From an uncultured Ruminococcus sp. (GTDB taxonomy: Bacteria > Bacillota > Clostridia > Oscillospirales > Acutalibacteraceae), in contig CADCDE010000006.1 of assembly GCA_902800065.1 (NCBI GenBank), positions 1 through 64,000 on the forward strand: DNA of 64,000 nucleotides, written 5' to 3'. Every line of letters starts with the position of its first letter. The first letter of the stretch is position 1. Positions 1 through 7,917 of this stretch are shown here, piece after piece. Made by a program: the position numbers and the translations under genes. The notes beneath the pieces were generated by a model. It made no database searches. It saw only the letters and a program-made list of their open reading frames with translations, and was not told the DNA's origin.

Positions 1-1
1 A

Positions 2-2092
2 ATTTCCGTTGCAGACGTGGGTATCCCTCAGAAGATCCTCCGGCATTCTTCCTACACCATGCTTTCTACCGATACCTTTGCCGCTGAGCATCCCTTTCCG
101 AAAAAACCAAACTCTGCCCACAAAGGCACTAACGGCATACTGACGGCTCTTTGCGGCAGTTACGGAATGGCAGGCGCTGCCATCATGGCATCAGAAGCCG
201 CCCTTCGCTGCGGCATCGGACTGCTCAGACTTGCTCTGCCCGAATCCATTTATCCCATCGTTGCCGCAAAGCTGCCCGAACCTGTCTACTTCCCTCTTGC
301 GCAGAGTGCAGACGGTATCGTGGACATTGACGAATATATGCGCATCATGAAGCTCATCACCGAAAACACGGATGCGTGTCTATTGGGCTGCGGACTGGGA
401 CTGAACGGCAACACCAGAAGTCTTGTAGCGCTGCTCATCGACGGCGGCACGAAACCAATGGTGCTGGATGCAGACGGCATAAATGCAATCTCGATGAATA
501 TAAATATATTAAAACGGTCAGCAGCACCTCTGATCCTCACACCACACCCCGGCGAGCTTGCAAGGCTGCTTGGGATCAGCGTTTCAGAGGTGCAGTCAGA
601 CAGATATCGTATTGCTAAAAAGTTTGCCGCAGATTTCGGCGTAACGCTGGTGCTGAAAGGCGCCAACACCCTGATCGCCACGCCGCAGGGCAACGTTTAT
701 GTCAACCTGACAGGAAACAACTTCTATGTTTCAGGCTCCAACCTCGGTGCTAGTCAGCTTACACAAAATTCCACCATTACCGTGCATACTTTCAAGGCTG
801 ACAGCATCACAGTAACGCCTTTCGCAAAAGAGGCAAGAATATCAAGAAATGATTTGCTTGTGTCCGTTGACAATGTACATTGGTTCAAAACAAATACAAT
901 AACAGGTCTTACCCCTGCAACAACTTACACTCTGTACTACAAACAGGGCAAAAACGGATTTATCTATACCAAACAGTTTACTACTGCAAGCAAGGATTAC
1001 GGATTTTATCTCGGTGACATGAGAGTAACATACCTCAATAACGGCTCTCTTGACAAAGACGGCTGGCATTATGACGAAAAAACAAATACTCTCACCCTCA
1101 AAAACTACACTCTCAATGCCAAAGGCAATAAAACAGGCACTACTTCCATTGGTTCAACAAGCTATCCCAAAACAAGCGGTGCAATCGTTGCCGACAGCGA
1201 TATTACCATTCATCTTATCGGTGATAATATTATCACTAAACAACATATCAGCGATACTTTGTATGAAAATGTGATTTACGGCTATGGAAACATAACTCTT
1301 ACAGGTGACGGCAATTTAACGCTTGTCAATACAGGCTATCAATATTTCAGTGCAGGTTCGGGCATTACATCTGCTAAAAATATTTATCTTAAAAATACAG
1401 GTAAATTAACTGTTGATAATGCAATGGGTGTATTCACCTGTGAAAACAACGGCACTGTATATTATCACAACGGTGAAATTGATTTTAACGGCTTGATTTC
1501 CTCAAATGTATATTACGGTTCTTTGATATACGACAAAGGCACATTGTCTATTGAAAATAAAATTCACTCTCTTACAGCTTATACGGGTGAAAATGAAGAT
1601 ACCGAAATTTCCGAAAGCGATATTATCGCAAAATCCAAAACAGATAAGATTTTACTTCACATTATCCCGACACATAACTGTAACAAAGAGGTCGAAAGCC
1701 CCGAATATCTTGTATCAATCGACAAGGAAAACAGCAAAGCATATTATTATAAGAGTTGTGAATGTGGTCATGCCGACACCGAACATACATTTGCGGCTGA
1801 TTATATTGAGCCTTTGGCAAATACATCAACCGTTTCCGCAACGTCAATTACACTTGGAGAAACAGTCACATTGACAGGCTCGGCAACAGGCGGTACAGCA
1901 CCATATCAGTATCAGATGGTATACAAGAAAGTTTCTGATACAAAATGGACTACAAAGCAGAATTTCTCAACAAATGCAAGTGTAGCAATAAAGCCTGCAA
2001 ATTCAACCGATTATGATGTTTGTATCAAAGTCAAGGACAGCACAGAGACTGTCGAAAAGAAGTTCTTTACATTAAAAGTGACCAATATGTGA
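2..2092 (+). CDS. NAD(P)H-hydrate dehydratase fragment fused in frame to a secreted Ig/FN3-like protein (5' partial, chimeric)
   Basis: The reading frame is open from the window edge; the first codons read ISVADVGIPQ, which matches the linker after the epimerase domain of bifunctional Nnr, so the real start lies outside. Residues up to about 238 follow the ADP/ATP-dependent NAD(P)H-hydrate dehydratase (ribokinase-like) fold, including LTPHPGE and KGANTLIATP. At VNLTGN (nt 701-718) the family should continue with a GGSGDVL catalytic motif. Instead the protein changes to FN3-like, carbohydrate-binding-like and PKD/Y_Y_Y-like extracellular domains. The 5' part is GC-rich with GCC/CTG/GGC codons, the 3' part AT-rich like the rest of the window. 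The dehydratase cannot be active without the GSGD Asp, and the extracellular half has no signal peptide here. An assembly misjoin is the simplest explanation; recombination at a short homology is the alternative. Confidence 0.8.
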   Translation: MSVADVGIPQKILRHSSYTMLSTDTFAAEHPFPKKPNSAHKGTNGILTALCGSYGMAGAAIMASEAALRCGIGLLRLALPESIYPIVAAKLPEPVYFPLAQSADGIVDIDEYMRIMKLITENTDACLLGCGLGLNGNTRSLVALLIDGGTKPMVLDADGINAISMNINILKRSAAPLILTPHPGELARLLGISVSEVQSDRYRIAKKFAADFGVTLVLKGANTLIATPQGNVYVNLTGNNFYVSGSNLGASQLTQNSTITVHTFKADSITVTPFAKEARISRNDLLVSVDNVHWFKTNTITGLTPATTYTLYYKQGKNGFIYTKQFTTASKDYGFYLGDMRVTYLNNGSLDKDGWHYDEKTNTLTLKNYTLNAKGNKTGTTSIGSTSYPKTSGAIVADSDITIHLIGDNIITKQHISDTLYENVIYGYGNITLTGDGNLTLVNTGYQYFSAGSGITSAKNIYLKNTGKLTVDNAMGVFTCENNGTVYYHNGEIDFNGLISSNVYYGSLIYDKGTLSIENKIHSLTAYTGENEDTEISESDIIAKSKTDKILLHIIPTHNCNKEVESPEYLVSIDKENSKAYYYKSCECGHADTEHTFAADYIEPLANTSTVSATSITLGETVTLTGSATGGTAPYQYQMVYKKVSDTKWTTKQNFSTNASVAIKPANSTDYDVCIKVKDSTETVEKKFFTLKVTNM

Positions 2093-2175
2093 GTAAAGGC
2101 AAAAATTTTCAGCGAATTCTACCATGCAAAAACAACAGTATATATCTTCAAACATAGGATGGAAATGATATAAAA

Positions 2176-2224
2176 AATGACGGAAAGCCGTACATAATTA
2201 AAAGCGGTTTTGCGTCATTTTATA
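2176..2224 (+). terminator. Rho-independent-like hairpin after the chimeric gene
   Basis: AAAATGACG and CGTCATTTT form the outer stem and AAAGCCG/CGGTTTT the inner stem, about 85 bases after the stop codon. Confidence 0.6.
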
Positions 2225-2251
2225 GTATAATATCAATATCATCTGGTGAAA

Positions 2252-2300
2252 GGAAAATAAATTGCTATATATCATTCCGAGCAAAGCGAGGAATCTTAAA
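2252..2300. repeat. Partial copy of dispersed palindromic element (class C)
   Basis: Contains AAATAAATTGCT then ATTCCGAGCAAAGCGAGGAA, the same left half as the copies at 5142 and 15617. The outer TATAGTAAA end is not clear here and the element is interrupted on the right by the class A copy. Confidence 0.6.
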
Positions 2301-2409
2301 TAACGTGAGTTCGATGAAAACGAAAAATTATTATACTGTCATTCTGAGGAGCGACAGCGACGAAGAATCTTTTGAAGATTCCTCACTGCGTTCGATCGAA
2401 CTCACGTTA
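2301..2409. repeat. Dispersed palindromic element, class A, with perfect 15-bp terminal inverted repeats
   Basis: TAACGTGAGTTCGAT (2301-2315) is exactly mirrored by ATCGAACTCACGTTA (2395-2409). The interior carries the shared core (ATTCTGAGGAGCGACAGCGA then AAGATTCCTCACTGCG). A second class A copy lies at 37297-37432. No coding capacity; MITE-like. It sits directly against a class C half element, which suggests nested insertion. Confidence 0.8.
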
Positions 2410-2448
2410 AATATATATTTTTGGCTGCAAAAAAGACTATCATATCCG

Positions 2449-2492
2449 AAAACCCGTACTCAGACAGTTTTAACTGTATGAGTACGGGTTTT
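2449..2492 (-). terminator. Terminator of the ABC-2 exporter operon
   Basis: Perfect 14-bp stem AAAACCCGTACTCA/TGAGTACGGGTTTT with an inner ACAGTT/AACTGT, just after the stop at 2498 in the minus direction. Confidence 0.85.
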
Positions 2493-2497
2493 GAGTT

Positions 2498-3289
2498 TTA
2501 TGCACCGGCACTTTCATATGCTGATATGCCCTTGTTCCAGATAAAAACTGAAATAACAAACAATACAGATGATATTGCAATCACACCGCCTATATTGAAT
2601 AACGCATTATTACCTGTGAGAATAAATAATGATGGATAATATCCTGTAAATGCAAACGGTATAATGTATGTTACAAATATCCTTACAGGAAGGCTGTATA
2701 TGGTCGTGGGATATTTTGAGAATTCGTTCATTCCATAGACCATCTGTATAATAAATCCGCTGCTTTTCAACCAAAAGGCGAGAGACGCTGTTATTATCTT
2801 CAGTGAGGTATATATAAGTGCAGCAAACGGAACTGCAATTATCGACAAAAGTATTGTCCATATTGTAATATGCAGTCCTGCACCGGGAGAAGCATATATC
2901 AGAAGTGCTATTCCTACAACAAGTTCACCAATCGCATCTACCTGAAAGGTCTCGGCAATTACATGAAACAGCGGATTGACAGGTCTTATGAGATATTTGT
3001 CAAAATCACCCTTTCTTACAATGAAATATCCCACACACCACAGATTGTCTGCAAGCAGGTGATCCAGTCCCTTCGGTATCTGAGAAAAACCGTATATAAA
3101 CAGTATCTGCTCAAATGTAAAGCCGGCAAGCTGAGGTATCTGTGTGAAAATTATAAATATAAAAGCGATTCCCACTGCCTGATCAATAAGAAAGCTGACA
3201 GCTCCTGTAAGAAAGTCAGCTCTGTATTCCATGATACGCTTTAGGTTCTGAGCCGCAAGCAGTCTGTATATTTTCCATATGCGTTTCAT
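2498..3289 (-). CDS. ABC-2 family exporter permease (COG3694-like)
   Basis: A 263-residue integral membrane protein with about six hydrophobic segments. Its size, its partner permease and the COG4586-type ATPase upstream match the three-part COG4586/COG4587/COG3694 export system found in Firmicutes, whose substrate is not established. The start chosen is the ATG of MKRIWKIYRLL, which has GGGAGG eight bases upstream; seven extra residues would be needed to use the upstream ATG, which would overlap the neighbouring stop. It is the last gene of a tight three-gene minus-strand operon, five bases after the previous stop, and is followed by a strong terminator. Confidence 0.85.
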   Translation of the reverse strand: MKRIWKIYRLLAAQNLKRIMEYRADFLTGAVSFLIDQAVGIAFIFIIFTQIPQLAGFTFEQILFIYGFSQIPKGLDHLLADNLWCVGYFIVRKGDFDKYLIRPVNPLFHVIAETFQVDAIGELVVGIALLIYASPGAGLHITIWTILLSIIAVPFAALIYTSLKIITASLAFWLKSSGFIIQMVYGMNEFSKYPTTIYSLPVRIFVTYIIPFAFTGYYPSLFILTGNNALFNIGGVIAISSVLFVISVFIWNKGISAYESAGA

Positions 3290-3293
3290 ATTG

Positions 3294-4112
3294 TCAGCCT
3301 CCCTGTACACAAAGTCGTTTTATTGCTCCCAGCCATATGAGCTTTGACAGACCATACAGCAGGACAGACCATACTATCTGCAGTCCGAGACGGAAAATTA
3401 TCTCATATGTTCCATATTTTCCCATATAGATCATAACAGGTGTATAGCTCATAGATGCAAATGGCATATATTCCAGACATACCCTAAGTCCGTCAGGCAT
3501 AAAGGCAAGAGGTATCAGTGAACCTGACAAAAAGCCGATGATGCTGTTTTTGAGTATCCCTATGCCCCAAAGGTTCTTGACATAGAATGCTATGAACCCG
3601 AAGCACAGATTTACCCTGAATGATATTATATACGCAAGCACGGCACTGAAAAGATATAACAGGAAGTTTCCGACGTTGAACATGACATTTCCTGTTGCAC
3701 AGTACCTGTATATCTCAAGTCCGAGTATCATCGGGATAAGAAGCACAACGAGCTTCATAAATACTGTTCCAAGTTCGGTAAACATATAGCTGAGGTCTGT
3801 ATTGACAGGCTTGAGGAGTCTCATACTGATGCTTCCGTCCCTGATTTCTTCACCTATCTCATTGCTTACACTGCTGAATATAAGCTGACTTGTCGTATTT
3901 GACAAAAACAGATATATCACCATATCTGTCATTGAAAAGCCGAGAAAAGCATCTCCGCCGTTTGAAGCAAATACAGCCCTCCACAAATAGAACATTACAA
4001 AGCAGTAAATAAGTCCGCCTATAACAAAGCCGATAAAATTCAGCCTGTAGATTATCAGATTTTGCATACCTGCCTTCATAAAGGGTACATAGCTTTTTCT
4101 TATCTTATTCAT
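3294..4112 (-). CDS. ABC-2 family exporter permease (COG4587-like)
   Basis: A 272-residue polytopic membrane protein starting MNKIRKSYVPFMKAGMQNLI, typical of the first permease of COG4586/4587 exporters. It begins inside the last codons of the ATPase gene (8-nt overlap), so the two are translationally coupled. With the second permease it would form a heterodimeric transmembrane channel. The transported substrate cannot be read from sequence; related systems have been linked to drug or lipid/polysaccharide export. Confidence 0.85.
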   Translation of the reverse strand: MNKIRKSYVPFMKAGMQNLIIYRLNFIGFVIGGLIYCFVMFYLWRAVFASNGGDAFLGFSMTDMVIYLFLSNTTSQLIFSSVSNEIGEEIRDGSISMRLLKPVNTDLSYMFTELGTVFMKLVVLLIPMILGLEIYRYCATGNVMFNVGNFLLYLFSAVLAYIISFRVNLCFGFIAFYVKNLWGIGILKNSIIGFLSGSLIPLAFMPDGLRVCLEYMPFASMSYTPVMIYMGKYGTYEIIFRLGLQIVWSVLLYGLSKLIWLGAIKRLCVQGG

Positions 4113-5118
4113 CCGATTTTTCCCCCTGTCTGTAGAGATTACGGATTATTTCCTCTATATCAGCGTCCTTTACGGAAATATCCTTTACTTTGGTAAGTGA
4201 AAGGGTATAGCCGAGCATTTCGCCGACAGGGAGTTTTCTGCTGTTGAATCTGACCTTGAAATTGTTTTTGTCGCTTTCTATAACAAGGTCGTTTTCATTA
4301 AGTTTCAGACCTTTTCTGAATTCTTCTTCAGTAAGCTTTGAATTATTGTCCGTTTCAAAAACCAGTTCTCTTGTCTGACCGTAATTTTCACGCAGTTCAT
4401 GAAGTGAGCCGTCATAAACATTTTTTCCCTTGTCTATCATTACTATTCTGTCGCAAAGAAGCTCGATATCGCTTATATCATGTGTTGTAAGGATAACCGT
4501 TGTTTGTTCTTCCTTGTTTATTTTCATGATTGCCTGACGGATATTATCCTTGACTACAACATCAAGTCCTATTGTGGGTTCATCAAGAAACAAAACCTTC
4601 GGGCTGTGCAGCATTGAAGCAGCTATATCCGCCCTCATTCTCTGACCGAGAGAAAGGGTTCTTACAGGAGATTTGATAAATTTTTCAAGCTCAAGTATTT
4701 CATTAAGAAAATCCATACGCTTCTTGAATTTTGCATCATCTACTTCATATATTTCCTTAAGTACAAGATAAGTTTCCTGAAGCGGAAGATCCCACCAAAG
4801 CTGAGTTCTCTGTCCGAATACGGCTCCTATTTCACGGACATAATTTTTTCTGTCGTTCTGCGGTACTTTTCCGTTTATACGGCATTCACCGCTTGTAGGG
4901 GTAAGGATACCTGTAAGCATTTTTATTACTGTTGATTTTCCTGCACCGTTAGGACCGATAAATCCAAGTATTTCTCCTTTCGGAACATGGAAGCTGATAT
5001 CCTCAGCCGCAACAACTGTTTCCTTTAGGGGCTTGAAAAGAGCCTTGAAGCTGCCCTTGAGACCAGGCTCCTTAACTATTTTTTTGAATTCTTTTCTGAG
5101 ATGTTCTGCATAGATCAT
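4105..5118 (-). CDS. ABC transporter ATP-binding protein (COG4586-like)
   Basis: A 337-residue ATPase. Walker A is GPNGAGKST (residues 55-63), the signature is LSLGQ (155-159), Walker B is LFLDEP (176-181), with a switch His in LTTHDIS. About 100 C-terminal residues follow the nucleotide-binding domain, as in COG4586. The ATG has AGAGGA upstream. It is first in the operon with the two ABC-2 permeases and energises that exporter at the membrane. The signature has Leu in place of the first Gly of LSGGQ. Its promoter lies about 225 bases upstream with a class C repeat in between. Confidence 0.92.
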   Translation of the reverse strand: MIYAEHLRKEFKKIVKEPGLKGSFKALFKPLKETVVAAEDISFHVPKGEILGFIGPNGAGKSTVIKMLTGILTPTSGECRINGKVPQNDRKNYVREIGAVFGQRTQLWWDLPLQETYLVLKEIYEVDDAKFKKRMDFLNEILELEKFIKSPVRTLSLGQRMRADIAASMLHSPKVLFLDEPTIGLDVVVKDNIRQAIMKINKEEQTTVILTTHDISDIELLCDRIVMIDKGKNVYDGSLHELRENYGQTRELVFETDNNSKLTEEEFRKGLKLNENDLVIESDKNNFKVRFNSRKLPVGEMLGYTLSLTKVKDISVKDADIEEIIRNLYRQGEKSDE

Positions 5119-5141
5119 TTTTATATCCTCTTTTCATAATT

Positions 5142-5322
5142 TATAGTAAACGACAAAATAAATTGCTCAATGTCATTCCGAGCAAAGCGAGGAATCTTTG
5201 TCTTCGTGATACTTTTGTGACAAAGATCCTTCGCTTTCGCTCAGGATGACATAATTTTATTTTTCTTTTGGAGAAACTTGATTTCCGTGGACAAAAGGAT
5301 ATTTTCATTGACATTTACTATA
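5142..5322. repeat. Dispersed palindromic element, class C, full copy
   Basis: Perfect 9-bp terminal inverted repeats TATAGTAAA (5142-5150) and TTTACTATA (5314-5322). The left interior has TCATTCCGAGCAAAGCGAGG; the right half has the reverse arm (AAGATCCTTCGCTTTCGCTC). No ORF. It lies in the 5' untranslated region of the ABC exporter operon. Confidence 0.8.
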
Positions 5323-5341
5323 ACTGACATTATATTTTTTA

Positions 5342-5378
5342 ATTATACTATTTTTATATATGTCTGTCAACCGGTTGA
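5342..5378 (-). promoter_or_regulatory. Consensus promoter of the ABC-2 exporter operon with overlapping palindrome
   Basis: On the minus strand TTGACA (5365-5370) and TATAAT (5342-5347) are separated by 17 bases, a perfect sigma-A promoter. A perfect 12-bp palindrome TCAACCGGTTGA (5367-5378) covers the -35 box and is a likely repressor operator. Confidence 0.75.
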
Positions 5379-5414
5379 AACAATAAGTTTTAGGGGGATT
5401 TGATAATATAAAAC

Positions 5415-5453
5415 CAAAAAAGCCATGCAAATAATTTTCATATCTGCATGGCT
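5415..5453 (-). terminator. Terminator of the zinc-ribbon membrane protein gene
   Basis: On the minus strand AGCCATGCA/TGCATGGCT form a 9-bp stem followed by a T run, right after the stop at 5462. Confidence 0.85.
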
Positions 5454-5461
5454 GTAATTTA

Positions 5462-6628
5462 TTATTTTTTCTCGATTACCTTGATAATTTTATTTTTGCA
5501 GAACGGACAAATGTAATTTTCATTGACAGCTCCTGTAATAGATGCACCGCATGATGGACAACTGTCCTTGACGATCTTCTTTTCCAATGATATTTTCATT
5601 TTACCGTCATGATTCTCTATTGTACAGTTTTTGATATAACCGTTTTGAATGGTTTTTCTCAATGATGCCGCATGATTTTTTCCTTTGAGAACGCTGAAAT
5701 TCAGCATTGGTTTATTGGAATGAATAAATGTATTATCGAAGCTCATGGCTTTCGACATCAGCAAGAGCTTTTTTAAGCAGAAAAATGCTATCAGAACAAA
5801 CATAAATGCAAAGAATATATCAAATAAGATAAAGTCTATTATGTGCTTTTGATTAAGTTCTATTGAACTGTAACCTTCTCCTGATAATACCAGTCCCAAA
5901 AGATATTCATGGTCATTATATTTTGCAGTATCGTATATTGTAAATCCGAACAGAATCAAAAAAGCAACAATTGCCAATGAAAGTGCCAATACACGACAGC
6001 CGAATTTTATCCAGAAATCCTTTTGCAGATAATATCCGGGTTTGTTTTTCTTTTCGGAGATATCTTTTTTGATACTGTATACCTGATTATCCGTTATGAC
6101 TGTTGCGAATATGTCTGATGTCTTGCAGTACGGGCATATACCCGCAAAATATATTTTCTTGTCTATCACTGCACCGCAGTTTTTACAGCTGCACTCAATG
6201 GTTTTACTGTACAGTTCAATGTGTTCATCTTCATTATCTCTGACAAATGAAAAGCGTTTCATATAAAAGTTTCTGAAAATATGCAGGTCACGCTTTACTT
6301 TATCGGCTTTGCAGCCTGTAACCTTTGAAAGTTCGTCATAGCTGATATCGCTGTAAAGTGCCGTTTCAAAATAGCTTGAATAGAAATGTGCTTTTTTTAG
6401 AGCTTCTCCCGAAATTTTCATACAGATAAGCAGAATACAGCCTATCATAAAATCAACTGCAGATTCAGGTGTCGAACGGGCGTGTATTATAGTGTCCCAA
6501 TCTCCCGAATAATATACTGTAAGAGATACTACATCCCACACCGCCATGATCGTAAGGAACAGTCCTGCCAAAAAGAACAGGACATTTTTGAATTTTAAAA
6601 CCAATATCCATTTTGACTTAAGATACAT
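5462..6628 (-). CDS. Membrane protein with two zinc ribbons, function unknown
   Basis: A 388-residue protein not recognised as a named family. Two N-terminal hydrophobic segments (about residues 10-30 and 57-75) are followed by a soluble part with a first zinc ribbon (CKNCG...CPYC, about residues 148-168), then two more membrane segments (about 210-235 and 265-290) and a C-terminal ribbon (CPSCG...CPFC, about 359-381). The ribbons probably bind zinc in the cytoplasm. Monocistronic: own promoter upstream and terminator downstream. The PP2C-like gene is divergent. A sensor or adaptor role is possible but not shown. Confidence 0.7.
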   Translation of the reverse strand: MYLKSKWILVLKFKNVLFFLAGLFLTIMAVWDVVSLTVYYSGDWDTIIHARSTPESAVDFMIGCILLICMKISGEALKKAHFYSSYFETALYSDISYDELSKVTGCKADKVKRDLHIFRNFYMKRFSFVRDNEDEHIELYSKTIECSCKNCGAVIDKKIYFAGICPYCKTSDIFATVITDNQVYSIKKDISEKKNKPGYYLQKDFWIKFGCRVLALSLAIVAFLILFGFTIYDTAKYNDHEYLLGLVLSGEGYSSIELNQKHIIDFILFDIFFAFMFVLIAFFCLKKLLLMSKAMSFDNTFIHSNKPMLNFSVLKGKNHAASLRKTIQNGYIKNCTIENHDGKMKISLEKKIVKDSCPSCGASITGAVNENYICPFCKNKIIKVIEKK

Positions 6629-6672
6629 TATATTATTCTCCCTGACAAATTATTAAACGTCATTTTCTGATA

Positions 6673-6701
6673 ATTATAACATATTTTTCAGAACAATTCA
6701 A
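6673..6701 (-). promoter_or_regulatory. Promoter of the zinc-ribbon membrane protein gene
   Basis: Minus strand TTGAAT (6696-6701), 17-bp spacer and TATAAT (6673-6678), with an extended -10 TGTTATAAT. Confidence 0.65.
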
Positions 6702-6703
6702 GC

Positions 6704-6775
6704 TGTAGTAAAAGACAAAATAAATTGCTCTATGTCATTCCGAGTAAAAGGAAATTTTAAATTACGTTTACTATA
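6704..6775. repeat. Dispersed palindromic element, class C, internally deleted copy
   Basis: Left end TGTAGTAAA followed by AGACAAAATAAATTGCTCTA, right end TTTACTATA (6767-6775). Only 72 bp: the core has shrunk compared with the 181-bp copy at 5142. Confidence 0.7.
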
Positions 6776-6816
6776 GCTTTACCAATGTACTATTTATATT
6801 AAAAAAATGTATATTA

Positions 6817-6844
6817 TTGACATTTTTTCATTGTATGATATAAT
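6817..6844 (+). promoter_or_regulatory. Promoter of the PP2C-like gene
   Basis: TTGACA (6817-6822), 16-bp spacer, TATAAT (6839-6844), about 100 bases before the start codon. Confidence 0.7.
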
Positions 6845-6944
6845 AAAAATATATTGAATGTTAGAATTAATGCTGATAGTAGTGTCGGAGAACTTGCCGG
6901 CTATTTTGACGGCGGTGACCGCTGAACAGGAGGAATGATTTTTG

Positions 6945-7697
6945 ATGGATATTACTGTAAATTCATTCAGTGAAAATGAAGATCATGTTATATATATACG
7001 ATTGAGACCATACAATGATATAGATATCACTGTAGCTGTACTTTGTGACGGAATGGGCAGTATGACAAACGGCAGGATAAGTGCTGTGGCAGCGGCAGAG
7101 AGCTTCATATCTGCCATTGTCGGAAAGGTCATTCACCAATATGATAAAAACAAAAATGATTTTTCAATCCTGAACTACCGTGACAGGATAATCTCATCTG
7201 TAGCGGCTTCGATAAGATATGCAAACACAGCGGTGTGTGAAGTTGCAACTCCCGGTTTCGGAAGCGGTACTACTATAAGCGCTGCTGTTGTTGCAGATGA
7301 TTTTCTTGTTACTGCAAATATAGGAGATTCTCCGATATATTACTATGACAGCAATGCAAATGAATGTTTTCTTGTTTCACAGATACAGAACCGTGCTGCC
7401 GAGGGAGCGGATGATATTTCTTCCGAGGAATATGATGAAAATAAAAAAATCCTTACTCATTATCTCGGAGAATACCGTGAGATATCCGAAGGTATAATAC
7501 AGATACATACAATAGAGAAAATACATAAAAATGACCGTATAATTCTTATGTCTTACAGTGCTTCTGATAAATACAGTCCTGCTGATCTCAAAAATATTTT
7601 ATCAGGTTCAGATCAGCCGAATGATATTTTATCAAAAATATTATCAGGTACATATAACAATGATGATAAAAGCATTGTTATTATGCAAATATCGTAA
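6945..7697 (+). CDS. PP2C-like protein serine/threonine phosphatase
   Basis: About 250 residues with PP2C landmarks: CDGMGS (metal-binding Asp), GSGTTISAAVV, ANIGDSPIYYY and a C-terminal DDKSIVIMQI, which together make up the metal-dependent phosphatase core. It is short, has no membrane segment and should be cytoplasmic, removing phosphate from Ser/Thr. AGGAGG stands 8 bases before a TTG (6942) and 11 before this ATG, so either start is possible. No Hanks-type kinase is adjacent, unlike the usual prpC-prkC pair. It stands alone between its own promoter and a terminator. Confidence 0.8.
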   Translation: MDITVNSFSENEDHVIYIRLRPYNDIDITVAVLCDGMGSMTNGRISAVAAAESFISAIVGKVIHQYDKNKNDFSILNYRDRIISSVAASIRYANTAVCEVATPGFGSGTTISAAVVADDFLVTANIGDSPIYYYDSNANECFLVSQIQNRAAEGADDISSEEYDENKKILTHYLGEYREISEGIIQIHTIEKIHKNDRIILMSYSASDKYSPADLKNILSGSDQPNDILSKILSGTYNNDDKSIVIMQIS

Positions 7698-7740
7698 AAT
7701 AAATGAGTATTCTGATAATTATTACCATAGTATGAAAGCA

Positions 7741-7774
7741 AACTCCCCCACTTTTCACAAGTGAGGGAGTTTTT
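7741..7774. terminator. Terminator after the PP2C-like gene
   Basis: AACTCCC...GGGAGTT stem extended by CACTT/AAGTG with a short loop and TTTTT, between two converging genes. Confidence 0.85.
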
Positions 7775-7784
7775 CATTAGTACA

Positions 7785-7913
7785 TTGTAAAATCTAATTC
7801 TACATTTCAACTGAGTGACCTGTCATTCTGAGGAGCGACAGCGACGAAGAATCTTACAAAGATTCCTCACTGCATTCGGAATGACAAAGACATCAAAGTT
7901 TTAGATTTAACAA
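7785..7913. repeat. Dispersed palindromic element, class B
   Basis: Ends TTGTAAAATCTAA (7785-7797) and TTAGATTTAACAA (7901-7913) are inverted with one mismatch. The interior has the common core ATTCTGAGGAGCGACAGCGA and AAGATTCCTCACTGC. The same right end (GACAAAGACATCAAAGTTTT) is found at 58884-58900. Confidence 0.75.
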
Positions 7914-7917
7914 GGGA

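Noticed and set aside
842-1069. Minus-strand 75-residue frame in the extracellular part of the first gene
   Set aside because: Antisense shadow; no initiation signal or recognisable motif.
6871-6942. Short frame (about 23 codons) ending at the PP2C start, possible leader peptide
   Set aside because: No Shine-Dalgarno before its ATG and no alternative stem-loops; chance frame.
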